Shown: piece after piece, positions 1 through 7,620 of the stretch
Layout of the letters: every line of letters begins with the position of its first letter
How positions within the stretch are numbered: the stretch's first letter is position 1
NCBI GenBank assembly: GCA_028284945.1
Contig: JANQQJ010000006.1
Location: 62,001 to 126,000 of the forward strand
DNA: 64,000 nt
Reading direction: 5' to 3'
From: Alphaproteobacteria bacterium
GTDB taxonomy: Bacteria > Pseudomonadota > Alphaproteobacteria > SMXS01
The notes under the pieces: generated by a model
Databases searched by the model: none
What the model saw: only the letters and a program-made list of their open reading frames with translations
What the model was told of the DNA's origin: nothing
Made by a program: the position numbers and the translations under genes

Positions 1-1081
1 GCCAATTGAACATGACGACCATGGTGCGAATAACAGCCAGGACGCCAAACGCCTGGAATATCGGAATGACCGGCCCCCATCCGTCCCCCAATAAAAGAGG
101 CACAAGGTGATCTGCCATCAAGACGGCACACAATATACCGGGCGAAACGATCAGAATCGCCAAACGGTTCAGTGCCAGAAAGGATTGTCTATACCGATCC
201 GGGTCGTGGACAAGACGGCTCAAGATGGTTTGTGCCACCGACGCGATTGCGCCGGTCGTTCTACCGGTGGGTGCAAGCACCAGCTTGAAGGCTCGGTCAT
301 AGAAGCCCAGTGCGGTTTGTCCCCAGGTCTTTGCGATGAGAATCGTGTCGGCGTTGTCGGTTACGAAATTCATCAAGCGGGCGACAGCGATGTTTATCCC
401 AAATCGCAGCATGCCACCCACACGAACAGAACGGTCGTACCAGCCGGGCACCCAGCCGCTGAAGATCCAGGAGAGAATGACGCCGGTGATCGTACTGGCA
501 GCCTCCATGACAAAGAGGGCCCAAAAGCTGGGCCAGAACTGAGCGTAAATCAGCCCTGCTGTGATTCCGACAACAAGGGCGCAGACGGATATCGCGCCGC
601 GATGGATGAAGCGCAACCGCCGGAGCAAGACCAGTTGATGGAGCCCCCCCGTACCGCTCAGGATCAGCAGAAGGCCATAAGCGACAACAAGATCGGCAAC
701 TTCGGCAACGTCATAGAAGCCACTGATCAGTGGCGCTGACGCAATCGTCAGAAGACCCGTGACAAAGACAACACCCAGGTAACACCAGTACAGATTCGAA
801 AGCTCGGCATGGGTCAGGTCTTTCCGCTGAATGACGGCCTGGCCGATGCCCATTCCCGAGATGAGGGTGGCAAGGGCGTATGCGGGCAGGGCCATGGCCA
901 CCAAACCGAAGTCCGATGGTGCCAAAATCCGGGCCATGGTGATGGTCCAGGCAAAGTGCAGGAGTGAGTTGATGACCTGTGTGGCCATAATCACGGCTGC
1001 GCCTTGCCCCGTTTTCCGCTTCAGCGTGCCCACGTCCTCATCAAAACTGAGGGATGGTTTGCGGTCCTTCGGTTCGCTCAA
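1..1081 (-). CDS. Wzx/WzxC-like oligosaccharide flippase (3' end outside window)
   Basis: The minus strand holds one open frame from 1081 to the window edge (about 360 codons, C-terminus missing). The product is strongly hydrophobic, with repeated membrane segments and the N-terminal pattern of MATE-like polysaccharide exporters (ARILAPSDFGLVAMA, then GxGxAxIQRKDLT). The mid-protein segment DTILIAKTWGQTALGFYDRA is characteristic of lipopolysaccharide/colanic-acid type flippases. Such proteins move lipid-linked oligosaccharide across the inner membrane. The best start is TTG at 1081, preceded by GAGG about seven bases upstream; the first ATG lies 31 codons inside, after a basic stretch that fits the cytosolic N-terminus. 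It is divergent from a polyprenyl-phosphate sugar transferase, which supports an exopolysaccharide role. The exact glycan is unknown. Confidence 0.85.
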   Translation of the reverse strand, partial: MSEPKDRKPSLSFDEDVGTLKRKTGQGAAVIMATQVINSLLHFAWTITMARILAPSDFGLVAMALPAYALATLISGMGIGQAVIQRKDLTHAELSNLYWCYLGVVFVTGLLTIASAPLISGFYDVAEVADLVVAYGLLLILSGTGGLHQLVLLRRLRFIHRGAISVCALVVGITAGLIYAQFWPSFWALFVMEAASTITGVILSWIFSGWVPGWYDRSVRVGGMLRFGINIAVARLMNFVTDNADTILIAKTWGQTALGFYDRAFKLVLAPTGRTTGAIASVAQTILSRLVHDPDRYRQSFLALNRLAILIVSPGILCAVLMADHLVPLLLGDGWGPVIPIFQAFGVLAVIRTMVVMFNW

Positions 1082-1249
1082 GTTGGGCCTCGATGCGGAG
1101 TGGTCAGTAGCCTGTCAATACACCGCCATTTGTGGAAGAACAAACGATAGCAGAAGGGCTTGGCGGCATTTAGCCAAAACGGTGTACTTGCATTATACTT
1201 GGCATTTGCGGCTAAATGAGGGCGAGTCCGGTCGAACGGGGGCTATTCG
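1082..1249. promoter_or_regulatory. Divergent promoter region with inverted repeat
   Basis: This gap separates the divergent flippase and sugar-transferase genes, so promoters for both should lie here. ATTTAGCC (1168-1175) and GGCTAAAT (1210-1217) form a perfect 8-bp inverted repeat about 34 bases apart. Between them is a -10-like TATACT (1194-1199) without a convincing -35 box. GGCATTT also occurs twice in direct orientation. An operator for a regulator of exopolysaccharide genes is possible but not shown. Confidence 0.3.
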
Positions 1250-2716
1250 GTGGGGTCAAATGTCGTGCTGAAAGTGCGCGAGCAAAATGGATCAGAGGCC
1301 GTCAGTGCGATGCCGATAAAGAAAATGGCTGGCACCCGTATTTCGGCGCGTGTTGTGGAACTCATCGCGGCGGTCGGAGATGCCCTGGTTATTCTGGGGG
1401 CGGCTTTTTTGGCGCACCTTTTGAGATTCGGCGACGCTTCACTGCCTCCTGGTTCGCTCTACGCCGCACTTTTGCTGGCATTGTTCAGCATTAACATTTT
1501 TCATTGGCGGAAGCTCTATACGTTAGAGACCTATTCCCGGCGCATTGAGCACCTTGTCGAATTGGTCGGAAGCTACACGCTGGCGGCGCTTTTGGTTCTG
1601 GCCATCGGATTCGGGGCTAAAACGTCTGCTGATTTCTCCAGGCTGTGGTTCGGCCTTTGGACCATTCTGACGATTATCTTGTTGTCGGGATGGTTTGTTT
1701 TACGATCCGTTTTCGTCCGTGCAGTCCAAAGGAAAGGCGGTCTTCGCGACCGGCTGTTAATTATCGGCACGCCGCAGGCGGCGCATGAGTTTACCGATTG
1801 GCTGGACACCTACGCCCCCAGGCAGACGGCCGTGATGGCGGTCGTTACGACTGCAAAACCCGCGGCGTCGGACGTAAACGGACATAAGATTCACATTGGG
1901 CTGGATACGCTGGCAGAGGTTGCCGAGCAATTGATGCCGGACAAAGTGGTCTTGCTGGTCGATTGGTCGGATGAGGTGATCGTCAATTCATGCCTGGAAA
2001 AATTGCGCAATCTGGCCCTCGATGTGGAACTTGTTGTGCCACAGGAAGGGGCCCGGTGGGCGCACCGGCCCATCGCCAGCGTGGGCGGAATGCCCGCCAT
2101 CAATCTCATGCGCGCACCGCTTTCAGACACGGCGCGCCTGGCCAAACGGGTTGAAGACTATGTACTTGCGAGCAGTCTTTTGCTGCTGTTGAGCCCGTTG
2201 TTCCTGGTTTTTTCTGTTCTTATCAAAGCGTCTTCACCCGGTCCGGTGTTTTACCGGCAGAAACGAGCCGGTTTTCAAGCCCGCGAATTCTCCATCTTTA
2301 AGTTCCGGACCATGCGTGTCGAACATAGCGAGGAATTCAAACAGGCGACCAAAGATGACGATAGGGTCACGCCGATTGGCCGATTCCTGCGCCGGACCAG
2401 CCTTGATGAGCTGCCCCAGCTTATCAACGTACTTCGTGGTGAAATGTCTCTAGTGGGCCCGCGGCCGCACGAAGTATCCATGAACAAGGAATATGCCGAA
2501 CAGATCGGCGATTACCTTGTACGGCACAAAATTCGGCCAGGTATCACCGGATGGGCACAGGTCAATGGCGCACGGGGGGAAACCAAGACGCTGGAGGATA
2601 TGGAACGCCGGATCGCTTTCGATCTGGAATATGTCGACCGGTGGTCGGTTTGGTTCGATATTCGTATTTTGGTGCGTACCGCGGTGTTCTTCCTGTTTCA
2701 CCGCAACGCGTATTAA
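1250..2716 (+). CDS. Polyprenyl-phosphate sugar-1-phosphate transferase (exopolysaccharide initiation)
   Basis: The product has the two-part layout of WbaP/WcaJ-type enzymes: four N-terminal membrane segments (about residues 36-58, 70-85, 104-122, 137-155), a soluble nucleotide-binding-like middle (165-290), another hydrophobic segment (302-325) and a C-terminal bacterial sugar transferase domain. That domain carries KFRTM (351-355), TSLDELPQ and SLVGPRPH (about 383-407) and PGITGWAQVNG. Such enzymes load the first sugar phosphate onto undecaprenyl phosphate. The frame opens at GTG 1250; ATG at 1310 (residue 21), preceded by AGAGG at somewhat long spacing, is an alternative start giving 468 residues. 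Its stop overlaps by four bases the stop of the convergent amidohydrolase gene. The sugar donor cannot be read from sequence. Confidence 0.9.
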   Translation: MGSNVVLKVREQNGSEAVSAMPIKKMAGTRISARVVELIAAVGDALVILGAAFLAHLLRFGDASLPPGSLYAALLLALFSINIFHWRKLYTLETYSRRIEHLVELVGSYTLAALLVLAIGFGAKTSADFSRLWFGLWTILTIILLSGWFVLRSVFVRAVQRKGGLRDRLLIIGTPQAAHEFTDWLDTYAPRQTAVMAVVTTAKPAASDVNGHKIHIGLDTLAEVAEQLMPDKVVLLVDWSDEVIVNSCLEKLRNLALDVELVVPQEGARWAHRPIASVGGMPAINLMRAPLSDTARLAKRVEDYVLASSLLLLLSPLFLVFSVLIKASSPGPVFYRQKRAGFQAREFSIFKFRTMRVEHSEEFKQATKDDDRVTPIGRFLRRTSLDELPQLINVLRGEMSLVGPRPHEVSMNKEYAEQIGDYLVRHKIRPGITGWAQVNGARGETKTLEDMERRIAFDLEYVDRWSVWFDIRILVRTAVFFLFHRNAY

Positions 2717-3597
2717 GCACCCAGGCCTTCAAGCCCATAAACCTCGATCGCGTTGGCGCCCAGGAACGGGGCCCAGGTCTCGTCCCGCAGCGGAATATCG
2801 TCCATCTCGCCGAAAATCCGTTCGTAGCTTAGGCCCGGGTAATAGCCGGCAAACATGACCTTGTCGGCACCCCGCTTATTGGCGAAGTCGAGAATGTTCC
2901 TCGGATAGTGTTTCGGCGCCCAGGCCGAGGTTGAGTAATAGAGGTTGGGCCACTTCAGCAGCAGTTTGACACACAGATCAGTCCACGGATCGCCGCCATG
3001 GCGCATAACGATCTTCAGTTCCGGGAAGAACCAGGCTACCTCATCTAACAGGCCGGGATGCTGGCACTTGTAGGGGACACGGGGGCCCGGGACGCCGACC
3101 AGTACATTGATCGGAATATCCAGTTCGCAGCACTTCGCGTAGACCGGATACGCCATCTTGTCGTCCAGCGGGACCTGCGGAAACAGTAGGCAGGGGTAGA
3201 ACGAGGCCGATTTCATATTCGGGTGCAGCTTGATCGTGGCTTCCAGCGCGCGAACAGCATCCATCCCTTCATTCGGGTCGACTCCGACGCTGCCAAAGAA
3301 ACGTGTCGGGTGTTTCTCGAAGATTTCAAGTGCGCTTTCGGGCGCCTTGGAATCCACCGATATCTGGGCCATGGCAACACCATAGGCATCCATCATGGCG
3401 ACGATCTCATCGATACCGGTCTGTTCCGACATGCGCTCTGGCGCGTCCTTGAACAGATACTGCGCCGGATGGTGGGAAAATTCCTCTGTACTGCTGTCGC
3501 GGGTTAGCTTGCGCGCCGCATCCATGCCCATGCCAGCCTGGCCGGTCGGCAGGGCGAGCATCAAGTCGACAACGGGTAAATCCTTCGGGCGGGGCAT
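2713..3597 (-). CDS. Amidohydrolase-family (amidohydro_2-like) protein lacking usual metal ligands
   Basis: This 294-residue protein has the size and flow of the ACMSD-like amidohydrolase-2 TIM barrels, with motifs such as VMRHGG (198-202) and a late DKVMF strand. The usual first-strand HxH is replaced (PVVDLMLALP, residues 8-17), the strand that normally ends in His reads INVLVGVPGP, and the usual SDYP near the end is GYYP (251-254). Only the RHGG histidine is clearly kept. A close paralogue lies at 49621-50508 with the same substitutions. It may be a non-canonical or metal-free hydrolase/decarboxylase, or a binding protein. It is transcribed alone and convergently with the sugar transferase. 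Confidence 0.8.
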   Translation of the reverse strand: MPRPKDLPVVDLMLALPTGQAGMGMDAARKLTRDSSTEEFSHHPAQYLFKDAPERMSEQTGIDEIVAMMDAYGVAMAQISVDSKAPESALEIFEKHPTRFFGSVGVDPNEGMDAVRALEATIKLHPNMKSASFYPCLLFPQVPLDDKMAYPVYAKCCELDIPINVLVGVPGPRVPYKCQHPGLLDEVAWFFPELKIVMRHGGDPWTDLCVKLLLKWPNLYYSTSAWAPKHYPRNILDFANKRGADKVMFAGYYPGLSYERIFGEMDDIPLRDETWAPFLGANAIEVYGLEGLGA

Positions 3598-3753
3598 GGT
3601 TTTCCTCTAAGCGTCGTATAATGGTTGGTGCAGGCAGACTAGAGAGACGTTCCGGGTGGCGCAATGTGGCGCTGAATCGTGGTCACTGGGACGATATGAT
3701 CCATCTATGGCGTGGACCCGTAGGCGGACCGGGTGTGGATAACGGAGAGATAA

Positions 3754-6027
3754 ATGCGCAAGAGCTTGTCCAGGCTGGCTTCCAGGGGGCTCACGGTTGC
3801 AGCGGCAATCGGCCTATCAAGCTGTGCGCTGTTGTCGTCGCCACCGGGTGAAACCACGCTGCAGGACCGTCTGGCTGTCATGCCGACCCAGAATCTGCCG
3901 CTCGAACAACCGGTGACGATTTATTGGAACGCACATCAGGTACCCTTCATTGAAGCGACAACAGATCAAGACGCGGCGTTTGCACTGGGGTTGGTCCATG
4001 CGCATTTGCGTCTTGGCCAGATGGAATTGTTACGCCGGGTCAGTCAGGCGCGTCTGTCGGAAATCGGCGGGCCGATCGGGCCTGTCGGTGACATTGAAGA
4101 AGTACTCAAGATCATTGATCTGGGCCGGACTTCGAAGCAGGTCTACGCCAACATGCCGGCGGATACGCGCGCCTGGCTCGACAGTTTCGTGGCAGGTGTT
4201 AATCACTATCAGCGCACCACGGATCGATTGCCGCACGAATATACGCTTCTGGGACTGGACCGGGAGCCATGGCAACCGCATGAAATTCTGACCATCGGGC
4301 GGCTTGCTTCGGTCGATGTCAGTTGGCTGGTCTGGTTCCGCCTGATGGCACTGCGCGACCGGCCCGACTGGCCAGAGCTCTGGGCCCGCGCGCTCGAACA
4401 GGGTACGGCGTCGGCGACCTCGTTTGCGTGGCAGGACGACAAGGCGATCAACCGGCTCGCGGAATTACTCACCCTGGCAGCGAAGTGGGGGTCGAACAGC
4501 TTTGCCGTCAACGGGACGAAAACGGCAACCGGCAATGCGATCATCGCCAGCGATCCGCATCTGGGCGTGGGCTTGCCAAATCTCTGGGTCCTGGCGGGCG
4601 TCAAGTCGCCGTCCTATCACACGGTTGGGCTGATGGTGCCGGGCATTCCCTTTGTCGCGGTGGGCCGAAACCAGGACATTGCGTGGGGTGGCACCAATAT
4701 GCGCTCGGCCTCCAGCGATTTGCTGGATGTCAGCAGCGTATCTGTCGACCAGATAACCCAACGCGAGATCGACGTGGATGTCCGCTGGTGGTTCGACGGC
4801 AGTGTCACAGCGCGTGACACGCCCTACGGACCGATCTTATCGGACGCTGAGATTTTTCCCGCGCGTGATGGTGAGGTGCTCGCGCTAAAATGGATCGGCC
4901 ACTACCCGTCCGATGAACTGACGTCGATGCTACGGGTCAACCAGGCGGCGGATTGGGAAGGCTTCAGGGCGGCGCTCGAAGGTTTTGCCATCTCGCCGCA
5001 GAATTTTATCTATGCCGATGCGAACGGCAATGTGGGGCAGGTCACCGCCACCCATCTGCCCGCGCGCTCAACAACGCCGCCTGAAGATATTGTTCAGCCG
5101 CTGGAAGCCGCCTCGGCCTGGGATACCATTGTCACGTCGCGCGATTTGCCGTCGGCGTTCAACCCTGAGGACGGATTTGTTGCGTCAGCCAATAACAAGC
5201 CGGCCGATGCCGCGATCCCGATCGGCTATTTCTTCTCCGGCGATGACCGGATCTTGCGCATGCGCGATGTTCTGGGCGATGCGGAGAACCTGACCGTCGA
5301 TGATATGCGTGAATTACAGACCGATACGTTCATGCGGTCAGCCGTACTGCTGCGCGATGCGATGGTATCGAAACTCCCGGCTACCGCCATCCTTGATGCT
5401 GACGCACAAAAAGCCCTTGAAGCGCTGCGGTCCTGGAACGGCCGGTATGATCTGGACTCGGGCGGCGCGGTCGCCTTTGAAACAGCGGCGGCTGTGCTGA
5501 TCCCCAGCCTTTTGTCGCCTGCTGAACAGGTCGCGTTTGAAGTAGGTGGCGCGGAATATGCTGATTATGCGCTGATGGTTGAGCAAACCCCGCCTGATCA
5601 ACTGGCCGAACCATTGGCCGCTGCGCTCTCGCAGGCGGGCAAGACGCTGGCGGACCATCCGACCTGGGGGCACTTCCATACGCTCAAGGTACAGCACAAT
5701 TTTGCGGCCATTCCGCTGATCGGCGACCGCTACAAGGTGGCAGAGGTGCCTTGGCCCGGCTCCGGTGAGACGCTCTGGAAGGCAGATCATCCGCTGGCAA
5801 CCGGTCCAACCCAGACGACCTATGGCGCACAGTCCCGGCATATTTCGGACATGTCGGACCTAGACAGTAACTGGTTCGTGCTGCTGGGTGGCAATGATGG
5901 TTGGATCAACTCAGCCAACTTTGCCGATCAGATTGATCTCTTCGGCCGGGGTGAGATGATTCACGTGCCGATGCGGATCGAGACCATCGCCCGGGAGTTT
6001 CAGTACAAGACCGTTTTGCAGCCGTGA
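3754..6027 (+). CDS. Penicillin acylase family N-terminal nucleophile hydrolase, lipoprotein
   Basis: The 757-residue product starts with a lipoprotein signal (basic N-terminus, hydrophobic core, LSSC lipobox with Cys24), so it is probably lipid-anchored and exported. An alpha-chain-like part (about 40-240) is followed by KWGSNSFAVNG. Ser247 after Gly246 is the expected autoprocessing nucleophile of the penicillin/AHL acylase family. NAIIASDPHL, just downstream, is a family hallmark. These enzymes cleave amide bonds of N-acyl compounds such as beta-lactams, acyl-homoserine lactones or N-acyl amino acids. GGAGAG lies just before the ATG. The stop overlaps the GTG start of the GH3-type gene (GTGA), so the two are translationally coupled. 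Confidence 0.9.
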   Translation: MRKSLSRLASRGLTVAAAIGLSSCALLSSPPGETTLQDRLAVMPTQNLPLEQPVTIYWNAHQVPFIEATTDQDAAFALGLVHAHLRLGQMELLRRVSQARLSEIGGPIGPVGDIEEVLKIIDLGRTSKQVYANMPADTRAWLDSFVAGVNHYQRTTDRLPHEYTLLGLDREPWQPHEILTIGRLASVDVSWLVWFRLMALRDRPDWPELWARALEQGTASATSFAWQDDKAINRLAELLTLAAKWGSNSFAVNGTKTATGNAIIASDPHLGVGLPNLWVLAGVKSPSYHTVGLMVPGIPFVAVGRNQDIAWGGTNMRSASSDLLDVSSVSVDQITQREIDVDVRWWFDGSVTARDTPYGPILSDAEIFPARDGEVLALKWIGHYPSDELTSMLRVNQAADWEGFRAALEGFAISPQNFIYADANGNVGQVTATHLPARSTTPPEDIVQPLEAASAWDTIVTSRDLPSAFNPEDGFVASANNKPADAAIPIGYFFSGDDRILRMRDVLGDAENLTVDDMRELQTDTFMRSAVLLRDAMVSKLPATAILDADAQKALEALRSWNGRYDLDSGGAVAFETAAAVLIPSLLSPAEQVAFEVGGAEYADYALMVEQTPPDQLAEPLAAALSQAGKTLADHPTWGHFHTLKVQHNFAAIPLIGDRYKVAEVPWPGSGETLWKADHPLATGPTQTTYGAQSRHISDMSDLDSNWFVLLGGNDGWINSANFADQIDLFGRGEMIHVPMRIETIAREFQYKTVLQP

Positions 6028-7547
6028 TCAACTTCACACCTTTGCTGCGGGCCTATGGACGGCGGCGCCGGGCGACCCTGGCTCGGCAGGATGCCGCGGC
6101 GGTTCAGGAGCGCGAATTGCTGTCGCTGGTGAAGCGCGCCGAGAACACGCAATTTGGCAAAGATCACAACTTCGGATCGATCAGCAGCGTTGCCGACTTT
6201 CAGTCGGCGGTGCCGTTGCGCGACTATCATGCCTTTTGGGATGAGTACTGGCAGAAGCCCTTTCCGGTTCTCGAAAATGTTTCCTGGCCCGGGCGCATGC
6301 CTTATTTCGCGGTAACGTCAGGGACCACGTCAGGCACTTCAAAATACATCCCGGTCAGCCATCAGATGAACCGTGCCAACGCATTGGCCGGACTGGACGT
6401 GCTGGCCCATCACGCTGTCCATCATCCAAACAGCCGGGCGATGGGCGGGAAGGGGCTGATGCTGGGCGGATCAACCGATCTGGTGCAAGAGACAAGCGGT
6501 GTCTATTCTGGGGACCTGTCGGGCATTGCCGTGAAGCGTGCGCCCTGGTGGTCCAAACAGTTTTTGTTCCCCCCACTCGAAATCGCCCTGCTGACCGATT
6601 GGGAGGAAAAAGTCGCGCGGATTGCCGAGGCCGCACGGGACATCGACGTGTCGATCATTACCGGTACGCCGTCCTGGTTGCTGATCCTGTTTGACCGGCA
6701 GAAGGAACTCGCGGGTGGCGATGGTGATGCCAGGGCGCTCTATCCGAAACTGGATCTGCTGGTGCATGGGGGTGTGAACTTCAAACCCTACCGTGAGCGG
6801 TTTGAGTCCTTTTTGGGTGACCACGCTGAATTGCGTGAGGTTTACCCGGCATCCGAAGGGTTCATTGCGCTCCAGGATGAAACGCCGGATGACGGGCTTC
6901 GCCTGCTGCTCGACAACGGCCTGTTCTTCGAGTTTGTGCCGTTGGAGGAGTTGGACAGTTCAGCGCCCACGCGGCATACGCTGGCGAATGTCGCGCCGGG
7001 GGTGAATTATGCATTGGTGCTGTCTTCCTGTGCCGGATGCTGGGCCTATGTGATCGGCGATACAGTCCGCTTCGTTTCGACCGATCCGCCCCGGGTGCTG
7101 ATCACAGGCCGGACCAGCTATTTCCTGTCTGCCTTTGGCGAACATGTGATCGAAGAAGAGCTTGAAGAAGCCGTGACCGACGCTGCGGCGGCGATTTCAG
7201 CGCCTGTCACGGACTTTTCCGTTGGCGCGGTCTATCCTGAAAGGGAAGGGGACCTTGGCCGTCATTTGTTTGTCGTCGAATTCGATGTCGAGCCCGACGA
7301 AGAGGCGCTCGCCCGGTTTTCCGGCCTGGTGGATCAAAAACTCTCTGATCTCAATGACGATTACCGCGCGCATCGCTCAGGCGGCTTCGGCATGGACGCG
7401 CCGGAAATCAAACCCGTCGTGCCCGGCACGTTCGCGGCATGGATGAAAAAGCGCGGCCGGCTCGGTGGTCAAAACAAGGTGCCGCGCATTATTAACGATC
7501 AGGAACTCTTTGAGGGCCTGATCGTGTTCGCGGGTGACAGCGGATGA
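6024..7547 (+). CDS. GH3-family acyl-adenylating amido synthetase
   Basis: The 507-residue protein matches the GH3 auxin-responsive-promoter family of adenylate-forming enzymes. It has the N-terminal NTQFGKDHNF pattern, an ATP-binding SGTTSGTSK (99-107), a central YPASEG motif and a C-terminal PGTFAAWMKKRG segment near the closing domain. Plant members conjugate amino acids to acyl acids through an acyl-AMP; bacterial members are largely uncharacterised. It starts at GTG 6024, overlapping the stop of the acylase gene by four bases. The pair therefore couples a likely amide-forming enzyme with a likely amide-cleaving one, which suggests synthesis and turnover of N-acyl amino acids. The substrate is not deducible. 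Confidence 0.85.
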   Translation: MINFTPLLRAYGRRRRATLARQDAAAVQERELLSLVKRAENTQFGKDHNFGSISSVADFQSAVPLRDYHAFWDEYWQKPFPVLENVSWPGRMPYFAVTSGTTSGTSKYIPVSHQMNRANALAGLDVLAHHAVHHPNSRAMGGKGLMLGGSTDLVQETSGVYSGDLSGIAVKRAPWWSKQFLFPPLEIALLTDWEEKVARIAEAARDIDVSIITGTPSWLLILFDRQKELAGGDGDARALYPKLDLLVHGGVNFKPYRERFESFLGDHAELREVYPASEGFIALQDETPDDGLRLLLDNGLFFEFVPLEELDSSAPTRHTLANVAPGVNYALVLSSCAGCWAYVIGDTVRFVSTDPPRVLITGRTSYFLSAFGEHVIEEELEEAVTDAAAAISAPVTDFSVGAVYPEREGDLGRHLFVVEFDVEPDEEALARFSGLVDQKLSDLNDDYRAHRSGGFGMDAPEIKPVVPGTFAAWMKKRGRLGGQNKVPRIINDQELFEGLIVFAGDSG

Positions 7548-7620
7548 CCTGATCGGTGACTCAGGGTCCTTTTTCGCGTTAGGATGCCTCGTATCGGCTG
7601 CGAAAGGGAAGGAGGGGCCC

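Noticed and set aside
107-739. Plus-strand frame of 210 codons at the left edge
   Set aside because: It is antisense to the Wzx-like flippase and has no membrane or domain pattern.
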